Positions 35,894-46,000 of a stretch of DNA of 64,000 bases are shown piece after piece (position 1 is the first letter of the stretch; the number at the start of each line of letters is the position of its first letter). The translations under genes and the position numbers were made by a program. Origin of the DNA: Toxorhynchites rutilus septentrionalis (taxonomy: Eukaryota; Arthropoda; Insecta; Diptera; Culicidae); NCBI RefSeq assembly GCF_029784135.1, contig NC_073746.1, forward strand, positions 295,206,089 through 295,270,088, in the 5' to 3' direction. A model generated the notes under the pieces. It saw nothing but the letters and a program-made list of their open reading frames with translations. It was not told where the DNA came from and made no database searches.

Positions 35894-38800
35894 TCAGTCC
35901 TGACCGAGAAATTGTCGGACAATCGCGCAGGTGCTAAGGATGACCAACTTTTGGATGCCGGCCAATTCCTTCTCCATGTTCAACACCTTTAGCGCTTCCA
36001 AAAGTGTCTTCGGGACAATTCCAGTTCCAGAGAGAACGACTGGAACAATTCTTGGGACCTCCCTTAGCCCCCACAGTTCCTTGAGCCCACGGCCAATGGT
36101 CGGTACTTGCAGATTTTGCGACCGTGGGTCTCCTCCAGATTCTGGTTCAGTGGAATAGCGACATCGATGATGGTGACTTTGCGGTCGCTCTTGTCGTAAA
36201 CCATTATATCTGGGCGGTTGTGGTGGATCGAGAGGTCGGTCAGAACAGTGCGATCCCAGTACAGCTTGAAACGGTCATTTTCCAGGACAGGTGCAGGCAG
36301 GTACCGGTAGTTTGGTACGTTGTCTTCCAGTAGAGCACATTGGAGCGCCAGTTGTCGATGAACAATACGTTGTTGTGGCGCTCGGTGTAGACTGCGTTGA
36401 CCAAACCGGGACAGCCTCCCATAATGTGCTCTATGTTTTCACCTGGTTGATGGCACATCCGGCAAATGTCATCAACGTCTTGATGCCAGACGTACCGCCT
36501 GCAGTTTCTCGTCGGCATTATCCTGTCCTGGATGGCTATCATGTCGGCTTCTACTACTGAAGAGAGTTCACCACGCGTTAGCCACAGATTAGATGCGGCC
36601 TTGTCGACGTGTGGCCGGTCCAGTTGATGGGGGTGGGCACCATGCACTGCCTTCTGCTTCCAAGCTGCAATCTTCTCCTCCACTGTCTGCAGATTGCAGT
36701 TGAGTTGGTACTCCGCTTGCGCCAAGTGCAGAGCGCTGTATCCTCTGTCGGCGGCGCAGACAGCCCGGTATAGCGCGTTTTGGTTGGCGCGTTCTGCGAA
36801 GTACTCGCGCAGTTGTCGTACCTGGGCAACACACAGTGCAGATATGTCGACTATTCCAAGTCCCCCTTCTTTGCGTGGCAGTGAAACTCTCTCCAGTGCC
36901 GATTGAGGATGGTGCATTCCGGCCTCTTTGAATGCTTTCCTCATCCTCCTCTCAAGGTTCTCTAGGTCAGTTTTGCTCCATTTGACTACACCAAAACTGA
37001 AGGTCAGCAGGGGAACCGCGAATGTGTTGATCGCGCGTACCTTGTTCCCCGCGTTGAGGAAAGTCCTCAGGACACAGTTCACTCGACTCAAGAACTTGTC
37101 TCGCAGCTCCGTCTTGATGTCGGAGTGGCGAATCCCGGTGAGCTGTCGGAATCCAAGATATTTATAGGATTCGCCACGAACCATGTCTCTTATGAACTCG
37201 CCGTCATAGACCTCATAACCTCCGGATTCGGTAAGCTGCCCTTTCAGCAGATGGACACAGGGGCACTTGTCGAGGCCGAACTCCATGCAGATGTCCCTGC
37301 TTATGTCTTCGACAACCCGGATAGCTACACCTAGACGCTGACGTGAATCAGCGTAGACCTTGAGATCATCCATGTAGAAGGTATGAGTCACTTCTTCATG
37401 GGCGCCGTCGCCATACCTTATTTTATAGCCATGACCGTTTCTATTGAGCGTCCTACTGAGGGGGTTCAGTGCCAGACAAAACCAAAGCGGGCTGAAAGAG
37501 TCGCCTTGGAATATCCCCCTCTTTATCTGCAGCGTTCTAGACTGCAACACATTTTCCCCATCACTGAGGTGCAGAGACGTACTCTACTGCCTCATCGCAT
37601 GCTGCAGGAACCTAACGACGACGGGATCAATTTTGTAGAGCTCCAATACCCGGACGAGAAACGAGTGAGGTATGGAGTCATAAGCCTTTCTGTAATCGAT
37701 GTAGGCCATACTTAGGTTCCGCTGGTTATATACCGCCTGGCCGACTATGGCTGCGTCGATGATGGCCTGGTCTTTGCAGCCATGCGTATTTTTCCTGCAT
37801 CCTTTCTGCTCTTCTGCGATGATGTGATGCTGTTCGCAGTGAGCAGAAACTTTGGCGGTAATTATGCTGCTCAGTATTTTGTACAGACTCGATAGGCACG
37901 TTATCGGTCTGTACTTTGATGGGTTCAATGTGTTGCTGTCTTTCGGGAGGAGGAAGATGACGCCACGGGTGGCGAATTCAGGAAGGTTGTGTGGGTCACG
38001 TAGCACCTTGTTGAAGCACTCAGCTATCTTTGGATGTGCGACGGTCAGCTTCTTGTGCCAAAAGTTCTGGACACCATCGGGGCCCGGTGCTGCCCAGTTC
38101 CTCAGGTACCGCGAGGCTTCGCGGACATCGTTCTCTCCGACGATGATAACTGGCATCTCTCCAATTTCACCACAACTCTCCTCCTCCCGTCTTAACCACA
38201 TTTACCCTTCGCGATGTTGTACTGGGGTTTCCCAAATACCAGCCCAGAAGTTCGTCACATCGCTAATATCTGGCAAACCTTCGCGGTAGTCGGGCTTCTC
38301 GTCGCTAATGTGGTCGTAGAACGCTTTCTCGTTATCTCTGAACATCCGATTTTGTTCCTGGCGCTTTGCAGAGTCAGAGTAACGTTTCAGCCGTTTAGTT
38401 AAGACGCTCAATTGCTGTACCAGTGTGTCGAGTTTTTCCGTCAGCTGGTGAGCTCCCAGCTGGCGAAGTTCAGTAGGCCGCACGATCACAGCAACTTGGC
38501 GACATAATTTCACCGATCTGCTGCCTCTTTTGTACGCCATCAGTCTTCCAATTGCGGCGCGCTTGTTTAGGATCCGTTGCTCCAATCTCCTTCGCCATGG
38601 AGGCTCACGCCTTTCACGGAGATGTTGGAGCAGTCCGCCTCTTGGCCTAATACGGTATCCTAAACTTTTGGCGGTCGCCACAGCAGCACAGTAAACTTTC
38701 AGTTGCAGCTCCTCCATGTTCTCAGCATCAACCAAGTGCAGCGGAAGAACGTGCTCGTTCATGAGCTTTACTGCACTTGTCAGCCTGCGGGAATGCTGCA

Positions 38801-39548
38801 ACTTCGGGATCCTGGGGCGCGACAAAGGGTCCGTGTCGCGGAACTGTGAGATCGCCTCGTCGTAATGGAAGACCAGATCGCGTAGTAGTTGTTGATCTGG
38901 CTGTGGATCTTCCGGCTCAGGGGGTTGTTGTACTGTGGCCTCCACTGGTGCTGATTCGCGTGCCCCACTCGCGAATGAATTGCTCAGCCGTACTGAACTT
39001 CGTCTCGACACATCGCTTGCTCTGCTTGTTCTGGAGCTTAATTCTCTCTGCACCTGCTGCTTGATCTCGTCGACTTGCGTTTGGGAGAGCATATTGTTGC
39101 GTACAATCGCTCTACGCCTCGCGTTCATCGCGTTTTGGTCAAGCCTCCCGACGAACTCTGGATACGCTTCCTCGAACATTGCGAGTATTCGAGGGCGACC
39201 GCTCATGTCCGTCTCCAAAGCAGTGCAGATGTAATAGGCGCGGATCACGAATTCATTCATTTCGTGTGTCCACATGATCCGTCGCCTAGTAGTACCCACA
39301 AGTGTGGACGACTGTCGTCTGACAGTCGCAACACGCCTCGTAGGCGCAGCGTTTCGTTGGTGATGTCGATGGCTGCTGTTTCCGTGTGGCGGTAGCTCTT
39401 CGGGTTGAACCCGGCTGGTGGCCCGCTTTTGCACATCGCCCTCCAGCCGCTGGCCGCTCGCTCTTACGCCCGTTCCAGGACCAGCTCCAGTTCGGGGACC
39501 CTCCTCGGGTGATCGCATTCGTAGTATTCGTCTTGACCTTAGCTCCAT
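35894..39548 (-). pseudogene. RLE-class non-LTR retrotransposon (R4/Dong-like) polyprotein, nearly intact
   Basis: A single minus-strand reading runs for about 1,200 residues. In order: a basic N-terminal part; a Myb/SANT-like segment (WTHEMNEFVIRAYYICTALE ...); a long helical region; an RT beginning AAPGPDGVQNFW, with YIDYRKAYDSIPH, IKRGIFQGDSFSPLWF and FYMDDLKVYA (YMDD active site); a Cys-His knuckle CRMCHQPGENIEHIMGGC; and a restriction-like endonuclease with RPDIMVYDKS and IIDVAIP. The C-terminus ends with the Gln-Asp before the stop at 35894. The damage is slight: TAA at 38202-38204, TAG at 37584-37586, a one-base shift near 36,360 and another near 36,090. The ATG at 39548 is the first plausible start. 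The YMDD motif and C-terminal endonuclease favour the R4/Dong lineage over R1/Jockey types. Confidence 0.85.
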
Positions 39549-40416
39549 TGTCTGGGTGTATCTCCTTTGCCCGGGAGACAGCGGGTTGCCAGGCCTCCAT
39601 GACCCGGGAGGCCTTCCCCGGGAGGGATATAGCGCTCTGACTCGCTCGCACCCCCTCACTTAGCCACTTTCGACACCCGTTCTCGGAGCCAAGACCAGGT
39701 GTGTGTTTCCAGTCTTATTTTCATTTTCTTCTTATTTTTATTTTATTTTTTTTTCGATTTATTTTGTTGTATTGATACGACTTAAGCTAACCATAAAGAA
39801 CAATAAATTCAAAATGAAAATAAACCTTTCTTTCTATATTCTTCCGTTAGTTTTTTGATACAGATATTTTTGCTAGAAATACAGATATACAGATTTTTTC
39901 AGAAAATTATACAGGATCAAATGTGGCAATCCTGGTCATTCTTATAACAGGGTGGTTCATGTAACACAACTTATGAAGCATCTTAAATATTTGAATTAAG
40001 AACTTTTTTTATCCCTTTTGTTTATTTTAGGCCCATTAGCATTTTAGCTGTAACAGAGCCGAATTTTAATCGTGTACATGTCACATGTATATCATAACTA
40101 TAATTAGCGCATTACACAGTTGCCATTTTTCGGCGTTAGAGTATTCCCTTCTATACCATTGCATATGGTACACATTTACACAGTAGCCTATTTAGGCGTA
40201 AGAGTTTTCTATCTGTTCTTCCATTATCCAGTTAGACCGGACAGCGGAGACAGTTGATTAATCTTTGTTGAGTTATTTATAGAACAGCAGCCCGATGTGT
40301 CTTGCAGAGCAGAGCAGTTGTATGGATAAATCGATCTTATTTCGACCGTGGATCGATCCCCATCGCTGATGATTGTTGCGTGAACGAAGTTATTCTGTAA
40401 CAACACAAAGATGGTC

Positions 40417-40476
40417 AATGAGGGCCCTGAGTTTTGAACTCACGATCGATCGCTTACTAAGCGAACGCGCAACCAA
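40417..40476 (-). repeat. tRNA-derived SINE head, minus strand
   Basis: On the minus strand GGTTGCGCGTTCG (A-box position) is followed by GTGAGTTCAAAACTC (B-box position). A non-tRNA body of about 150-180 bp probably continues toward 40,240. It is located inside hAT element 1. Confidence 0.5.
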
Positions 40477-41520
40477 TGTGTTATGTATAATGTTATATAT
40501 AATAAGAACATGTGTTATAGGGGTCGATATTCAGACTCCGTCGACCCCCAAAATCAATTTTCGGTTCTTTCGACCCCTGAGAAATCGAAATCGACCCCAA
40601 GGGGTCGATATCGACCACTTTGAGAAACCCTGCTGTAAATGATGGGAGTGTTTATCATTTAATTATTTATGACAGGAAAGTTCAGTAAATTTACACTTAA
40701 AAATGAAGTGTTCGGAATTTGAGACAAAACGGTACACCTTAAATTTCTCCAAACAAACAAACCTTGTAAGTAAGATCATTACAAATTAACGTACTTCTTT
40801 CGTCAATGTGTAATGTCAACACCCAACCACTGCTTGGACAGTGTTGGTTTTTGTTTTTTTTTACAATATCATTAAATGTTTGAGAAAGTTCGAAATGGCA
40901 AGTAAGAGGAAAGAAGTAGATATTATTACACGTACAATGATAATAGGCGGCGGTGACACTGGATGCAGAAAAGTGGTCGTACAAATTGTATGCAACAGTG
41001 AAAATAAACAACCACATTGAGTTGTATTGGTGTGGTTACATTGCTTCCCCCTTGCTTCATTCGAATTCGTCAGCTTCTATCGAACAAAATTGTTTGTTTC
41101 TATTCATACAATCAAATTCTCGTGCGTACTCCGAGCCAATGTCACCTTACCCTAAGTAAGACTTGTCGAGGGAAGACATTGCGGGAAATAGCAGCTGCTG
41201 TCGGAAGAACCCAATAAAAATATGTAACATTTCCTTACTTTTACTTACATTAGCAATTTATTAGGTCGATTACCGATGCCGATTGGCGTAATGTGGACGC
41301 GTCTTAACATATACAGGCTCGCGGCACTAATCAGCATAAAATATAACAAAAAGTTAAATCTAATAACCATTTTTTCACTTGTGCCATACCACTAGTGGAT
41401 TATATGGGACCATATAAAATACTAGGGATTGATTTTTGTTATCTGTTAACTAACTGTTAACTGTGAACTAATTTCAATTTTTTTAAAGAAAAACTTGAAC
41501 TGTACACTTAATTTTGCCAC

Positions 41521-42755
41521 GTCTAAAGGTTTTTTTGTTGGTTTTTGAACATGAAGTAGAAATGTGACCATTTTATTTTCTTCTTATCACTACATGAGAG
41601 TAAAAAGAAGCGATTTTACGATGAATATAGGTCTTACGATTAACGGTATGGACAAAAATTTGATGTTTTTAGTTAACGTTAAATTGAAGTACGAATGGTG
41701 CAAACATGGGGTGAAATAAACAAATACAGGTCAATTTTTTTATTATGAGTAAAAAATCAAGTTGAGCTGGGCGAACCCAGAGCAGACTTTCTTCCGGTAG
41801 ATCTTTTTTCAATAGAATTGCTGTATAATGAAGTCAACACCACAGCGTGACTAGAATTCATTCAAACAATAATTCATTTCATTATTTCTACTTTGTGGAA
41901 GATTTAAACTCTGAACAACGCAACGTGTCACTACTTGCATTCCACACTGTAACCGGTGACATCGCATAAATTGTCTATCGAGGATGCCTTCCTCTCTCTC
42001 CGCTTAATTCTCCCACAATCGATGGATTTGAGTTTTCAGAACAAGGAAGAAAAACATCCCGGCACACACCTGAAACGACGGATTACAAGTAATGAACGAA
42101 GAAAAAAAACTCAGTCGAAACAGAAAAGTCGCTACCACTTCTTGCATGATTTCGTCTTTACACACTGCAGTGGCTACCTGTGTAAACCTGAAGCACACAG
42201 AGGCATCGGCGTACGCATACCTATCATCTTCTCCAATGTATGATCCCAATACGCTGACTTCTCCGATTTCGCTGGAGCGTGTGCAATTGCTGAGCGAAGA
42301 AGCGTGTGTGCGGGGGAAGGTGGCACGGTAAAAAAGTAAAAATTACACTCGGGAAAAAATGGACCATTCTTCAGTGCTCGATTCATCGTTCCTTAAGATA
42401 CTGGACGACCGAACCCACCGATAGAAAGAGAGAAAGAGCAAAATCATGCGGTAAAGATGATAGCAATCATAATAATTGATTACACGTATACCTCCTTCAA
42501 TTTATTTATCAAAATCTTCCCCCACGGTTCTGAGGAAGATTGGAAAATGCACGAAAATAATGAAAAAAACCTGGATAGGGTCCCAGGGACTCGAGTTGGT
42601 AGAGTTAAGGGGCCCAAATAATCTCCGAGAGTGGAAGAGAGAAACCGGTCGCGAGCGAACGTGAGAAGCCAAGTCCTGGATAGAGAGCACGCGAGAGACC
42701 GATCTGATCTTCGTTGCGATCTGCCTTGCGGGTCAATCTCTCGACTCTCGCGCGA
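41521..42755. other. Noncoding upstream region of the TPR gene
   Basis: No supported coding exon. The last 600 bp are rich in CpG and GAGAGA-type runs (42,400-42,440 and 42,630-42,680), which is common in arthropod promoter regions. Confidence 0.45.
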
Positions 42756-42789
42756 TCAGTTCAGCTCCAACATACGCGAAAGGCAGACA
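42756..42789 (+). promoter_or_regulatory. Inr + DPE core promoter candidate for the TPR gene
   Basis: TCAGTT at 42756-42761 is a perfect arthropod initiator (A of +1 at 42758). AGACA at 42785-42789 begins at exactly +28 and fits the DPE consensus RGWYV. No TATA box is seen about 30 bp upstream. The site lies about 260 bp before the first visible coding exon of the TTC28-like gene on the same strand. Confidence 0.5.
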
Positions 42790-43017
42790 CGTCGAATCCG
42801 TGCTGCCGCTGGTGGGTGCCGTTTGCCACGATCTCTCTCGCTTTCTTCACTTCTGGCTGATGCTCGATGAGGGCACACAAGATTCAACTGTCCGAGTTTA
42901 ATTTTTCGGTACCGTAGCCTAGTTCCAGCAGAGACAACCACTCGAAAACCTATAATTATCATCATCGTGCGCGCTAATATTCGTACTCTCTTTCTCTGTG
43001 CCTTTTTCTTATTTCAG

Positions 43018-46000
43018 AACGAACCGGAAGGCACGCCGGAACTACCGGCCGCCAATCGAGCGCTATTCCTGGAGAAAGTGCGTCAATCAAACACTGCCTG
43101 CCAAAATGGGGACTTCACGACGGCAGTGCAGCTCTACACGGACGCGCTGGCGTTGGATCCGAGTAATCACATTCTCTTCAGCAATCGATCAGCGGCGCGG
43201 CTCAAACAGGGTCAGTTTGCGCTAGCGCTACAAGATGCGACCCGGGCGCGGGAGCTTTGCCCGCAGTGGCCGAAAGCCTACTTTCGGCAGGGTGTTGCCC
43301 TTCAGTGTCTCGGCCGGTATGGTGAGGCGCTCGCCGCGTTCAGTTCGGGTCTCGCCCAGGATCCCAACTCGAAACAACTGCTGGCGGGGCTGGTGGAAGC
43401 ATCGATAAAAAGTCCACTTCGTCACGCTCTCGAGCCAACCTTTCAGCAGCTGAAAGCGATGAAATTGGATCAATCGCCGTTCGTTGTGATATCAGTGGTG
43501 GGACAGGAATTACTCGGTGCCGGTCAGTATCATTCCGCAGTGACAGTGCTTGAATCAGCCCTTCGGATAGGGTCGTGTTCGCTTAAACTTCGCGGATCGG
43601 TGTTTAGTGCTCTCAGTTCGGCCCACTGGGCTTTGAATCAGTTGGATAAAGCTATCGCGTACATGCAGCAGGATTTGGCGGTGGCCAAAAGCCTGGGTGA
43701 TACCGCCGGAGAATGTCGTGCGCATGGAAATCTTGGCTCTGCCTATTTCAGTCAGGGTTCGTACAAAGAAGCGTTGACCTCTCACCGATACCAGCTGGTT
43801 CTGGCGATGAAATGCAAAGATACTCAAGCGGCGGCAGCAGCACTCACCTCGCTGGGCCACGTTTACACCGCCATCGGTGACTATCCCAATGCGTTAGCCT
43901 CTCACAAACAGTGCGTTCAGTTGGTTAAACAAATGGGCGATCGACTGCAGGAGGCACGTGAAATCGGTAATGTTGGGGCAGTGTATTTGGCAATGGGTGA
44001 ATTTGACTCGGCCGTCGATTGCCACACGCAACATCTTCGACTGGCGCGCAAGCTTGGAAATCAAGTCGAGGAAGCACGCGCCTACAGTAACCTGGGCTCG
44101 AGTTATCACTACAAGCGAAACTTTACCCAGGCCATAACCTATCACGAGAATGTCCTCCGAATAGCGCAACAATTGGGCGATCGAGCCATCGAAGCCCGAG
44201 CATACGCAGGTCTGGGACACGCTGCCCGCTGCGGACATGACTTCCACCAGGCAAAACGATGGCACGAGAAGCAGCTGGAAATGGCCCTGGCAGCTCGCGA
44301 TAAAGTGGGTGAAGGTCGTGCATGCTCGAACCTAGGAATCGTGTATCAGTTGCTCGGTGAACACGATGCGGCTCTAAAACTACACCAAGCTCACCTGACA
44401 ATCGCTCGCCAGCTACAGGATAAAGCTGGAATGGGACGAGCCTACGGGAACATCGGAAACGCGTACTCCGCCGCCGGATTTTACGAGCAAGCCATCAAAT
44501 ACCATAAACAAGAGCTCATAATAAGCAAGGAAGTGAACGATCGAAGTGCGGAAGCATCCACCCATGGAAATTTGGCCGTTGCCTATCAAGCGCTGGGTGC
44601 GCACGACATGGCACTGATGCACTATAGAGCCCATCTCAATATTGCACGCGAGTTGAAGGATACCGCAGGCGAAGCATGTGCCCTGCTCAATCTCGGCAAC
44701 TGCCTAAGCTCGCGCCAAGAATTCGCCCAAGCAGTACCCTACTACGAGCAGTATCTGATGCTCTCCCAGGAGCTGGGCGATGTGGCAGCCGAAGGGAAGG
44801 CCTGTCATTTTCTCGGATACGCTCACTACTGCATCGGGAACTATCGGGAAGCGGTGCGATACTACGATCAGGACCTGGCCCTGGCCAAAGATCTTCAAAA
44901 TAAAATGAACATGGGACGAGCTTACTGCAACCTAGGGCTCGCTCATTTGGCGCTTGGCAACACGGCCGGAGCGTTGGAGTGTCAAAAGTATTTCCTGGCC
45001 ATTGCCCACATGACGAATCATCTGCCGGGAAAATTCCGCGCCCTGGGAAACATCGGTGATGTGTTGATCCGAATGGGGGATGTGGATGAGGCGATAAAAA
45101 TGTACCAGAGGCAACTGTCACTGGCACGGCAAGCTCGCGAACGAGGAATGGAAGCGGCCGCTTGTGGTGCCCTCGGATTAGCTCATCGTTTACTGAAGAA
45201 GTTTGACAAAGCTTTGGGATATCATACGCAGGAGTTAACGTTGCGCCAGGAAATGGGCGATTTACCCGGAGAGTGTAGAGCCCACGGGCATTTGGGTGCG
45301 GTGCATATGGCGCTGGGAAATTACACACATGCCGTTAAGTGCTACCAGGAACAACTGGAACGCGCACAGGAACTGCAAGATTCCGCGGTGGAAGCACAGG
45401 CCTTTGGCAATCTTGGAATCGCTCGGTTGAATATGGGCCACTACGAGGATGCTATCGGGTATCTCGAGCAGCAGTTGGGTACCTTAGAGCAAGTGAACAC
45501 ACCAACCGCACAGCATGATCGTGCGCGTGCTCTCGGACATTTGGGTGACTGTTATGACGCGTTGGGAGATTATCATGCGGAAGCGATCAAGTGTCACGAA
45601 CGACATCTTGCGCTGGCAATCGCGCTCCAAAGTGCCCGTGATCAAGAACGTGCCTATCGAGGGCTGGGAAATTGCTATAAATCGGTGGGAAATTTGCAAG
45701 AAGCATTGGTGTGTTTGGAGAAGAGATTGGTGGTGTCGCACGAGTTGGGTAATCCGGAGGCGAAGGCTGCCGCCTACGGTGATTTAGGAAGCATTCATAG
45801 TGCACTCGGTAATTATGAACAAGCGATCAATTGTTTGGAACATCAGCGGGATATTGCGCGAGAGCTGGGTGATCGTGCGTTGACCTCGGACGCAATCAGT
45901 GGTTTAGGTGCAGTGTTTCAACAAATGGGTGACTTTAATGAATCAATGCGTTTGCACAAGCAAGATTTGGAACTGTGCGAAAGTATGAATCACGGGGCTT

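Larger units (their letters stand above)
35256..39934. mobile_element. hAT element 2 with exact 8-bp target duplication
   Basis: The left end CAGGTTTGCC and right end (reverse complement CAGGATTGCC) are flanked by the identical 8-mer GTCATTCT at 35248-35255 and 39935-39942. The subterminal parts on both sides share ATACAGA-rich sequence (35265-35360 and 39860-39915). It sits wholly inside hAT element 1 and contains the RLE-class retrotransposon. Confidence 0.88.
33837..40632. mobile_element. hAT element 1 with exact 8-bp target duplication
   Basis: The left end CAGGGATTCTCAAAC and right end (reverse complement CAGGGTTTCTCAAAG) are flanked by the identical 8-mer CTGTAAAT at 33829-33836 and 40633-40640, the hallmark of hAT insertion. 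No transposase frame remains in the part not occupied by later insertions (33837-35255 and 39935-40632). It carries two tRNA-like SINE segments and a second hAT element. Confidence 0.88.
33374..40737. mobile_element. MITE-like TIR element interrupted by a hAT element
   Basis: GTGTACCGTTTTGTCTCAAA at 33374 continues through TTCCGAACACTT and is matched in reverse complement at 40706-40737 over about 30 bp. Without the hAT insertion the element would be about 560 bp. Internal copies of CAAATTCCGAA recur (near 33574 and 33731). No target duplication was confirmed. Confidence 0.7.
33196..41520. mobile_element. Possible outermost Tc1-like shell of the nested stack
   Basis: GCAAAATTAAGTATAC (about 33196-33212) and its near reverse complement at 41504-41515 form a 16-bp inverted pair with one mismatch. 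The outer few bases (CAGTCAATC on the left) agree less well. GCAAAATTAAG ends are common in Tc1-like elements. No transposase is legible, so the call rests on the inverted pair only. Confidence 0.4.

Noticed and set aside
41155..41220. Tc1 transposase N-terminus (GKTLREIAAAVGRTQ)
   Set aside because: Only about 20 residues resemble the Tc1 helix-turn-helix, and its orientation and distance to the proposed right end at 41520 do not fit. It is too short to annotate.
42967..43017. Coding start of the TPR gene at a GTG upstream of 43018
   Set aside because: This stretch contains a polypyrimidine tract and a clean TTCAG acceptor, and there is no in-frame ATG back to the stop at 42868. It is intron sequence read through, not the N-terminus.
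44687..45328. A 213-codon minus-strand frame within the TPR exon
   Set aside because: It is the antisense shadow of the TPR repeats, whose codon periodicity keeps the other strand open.
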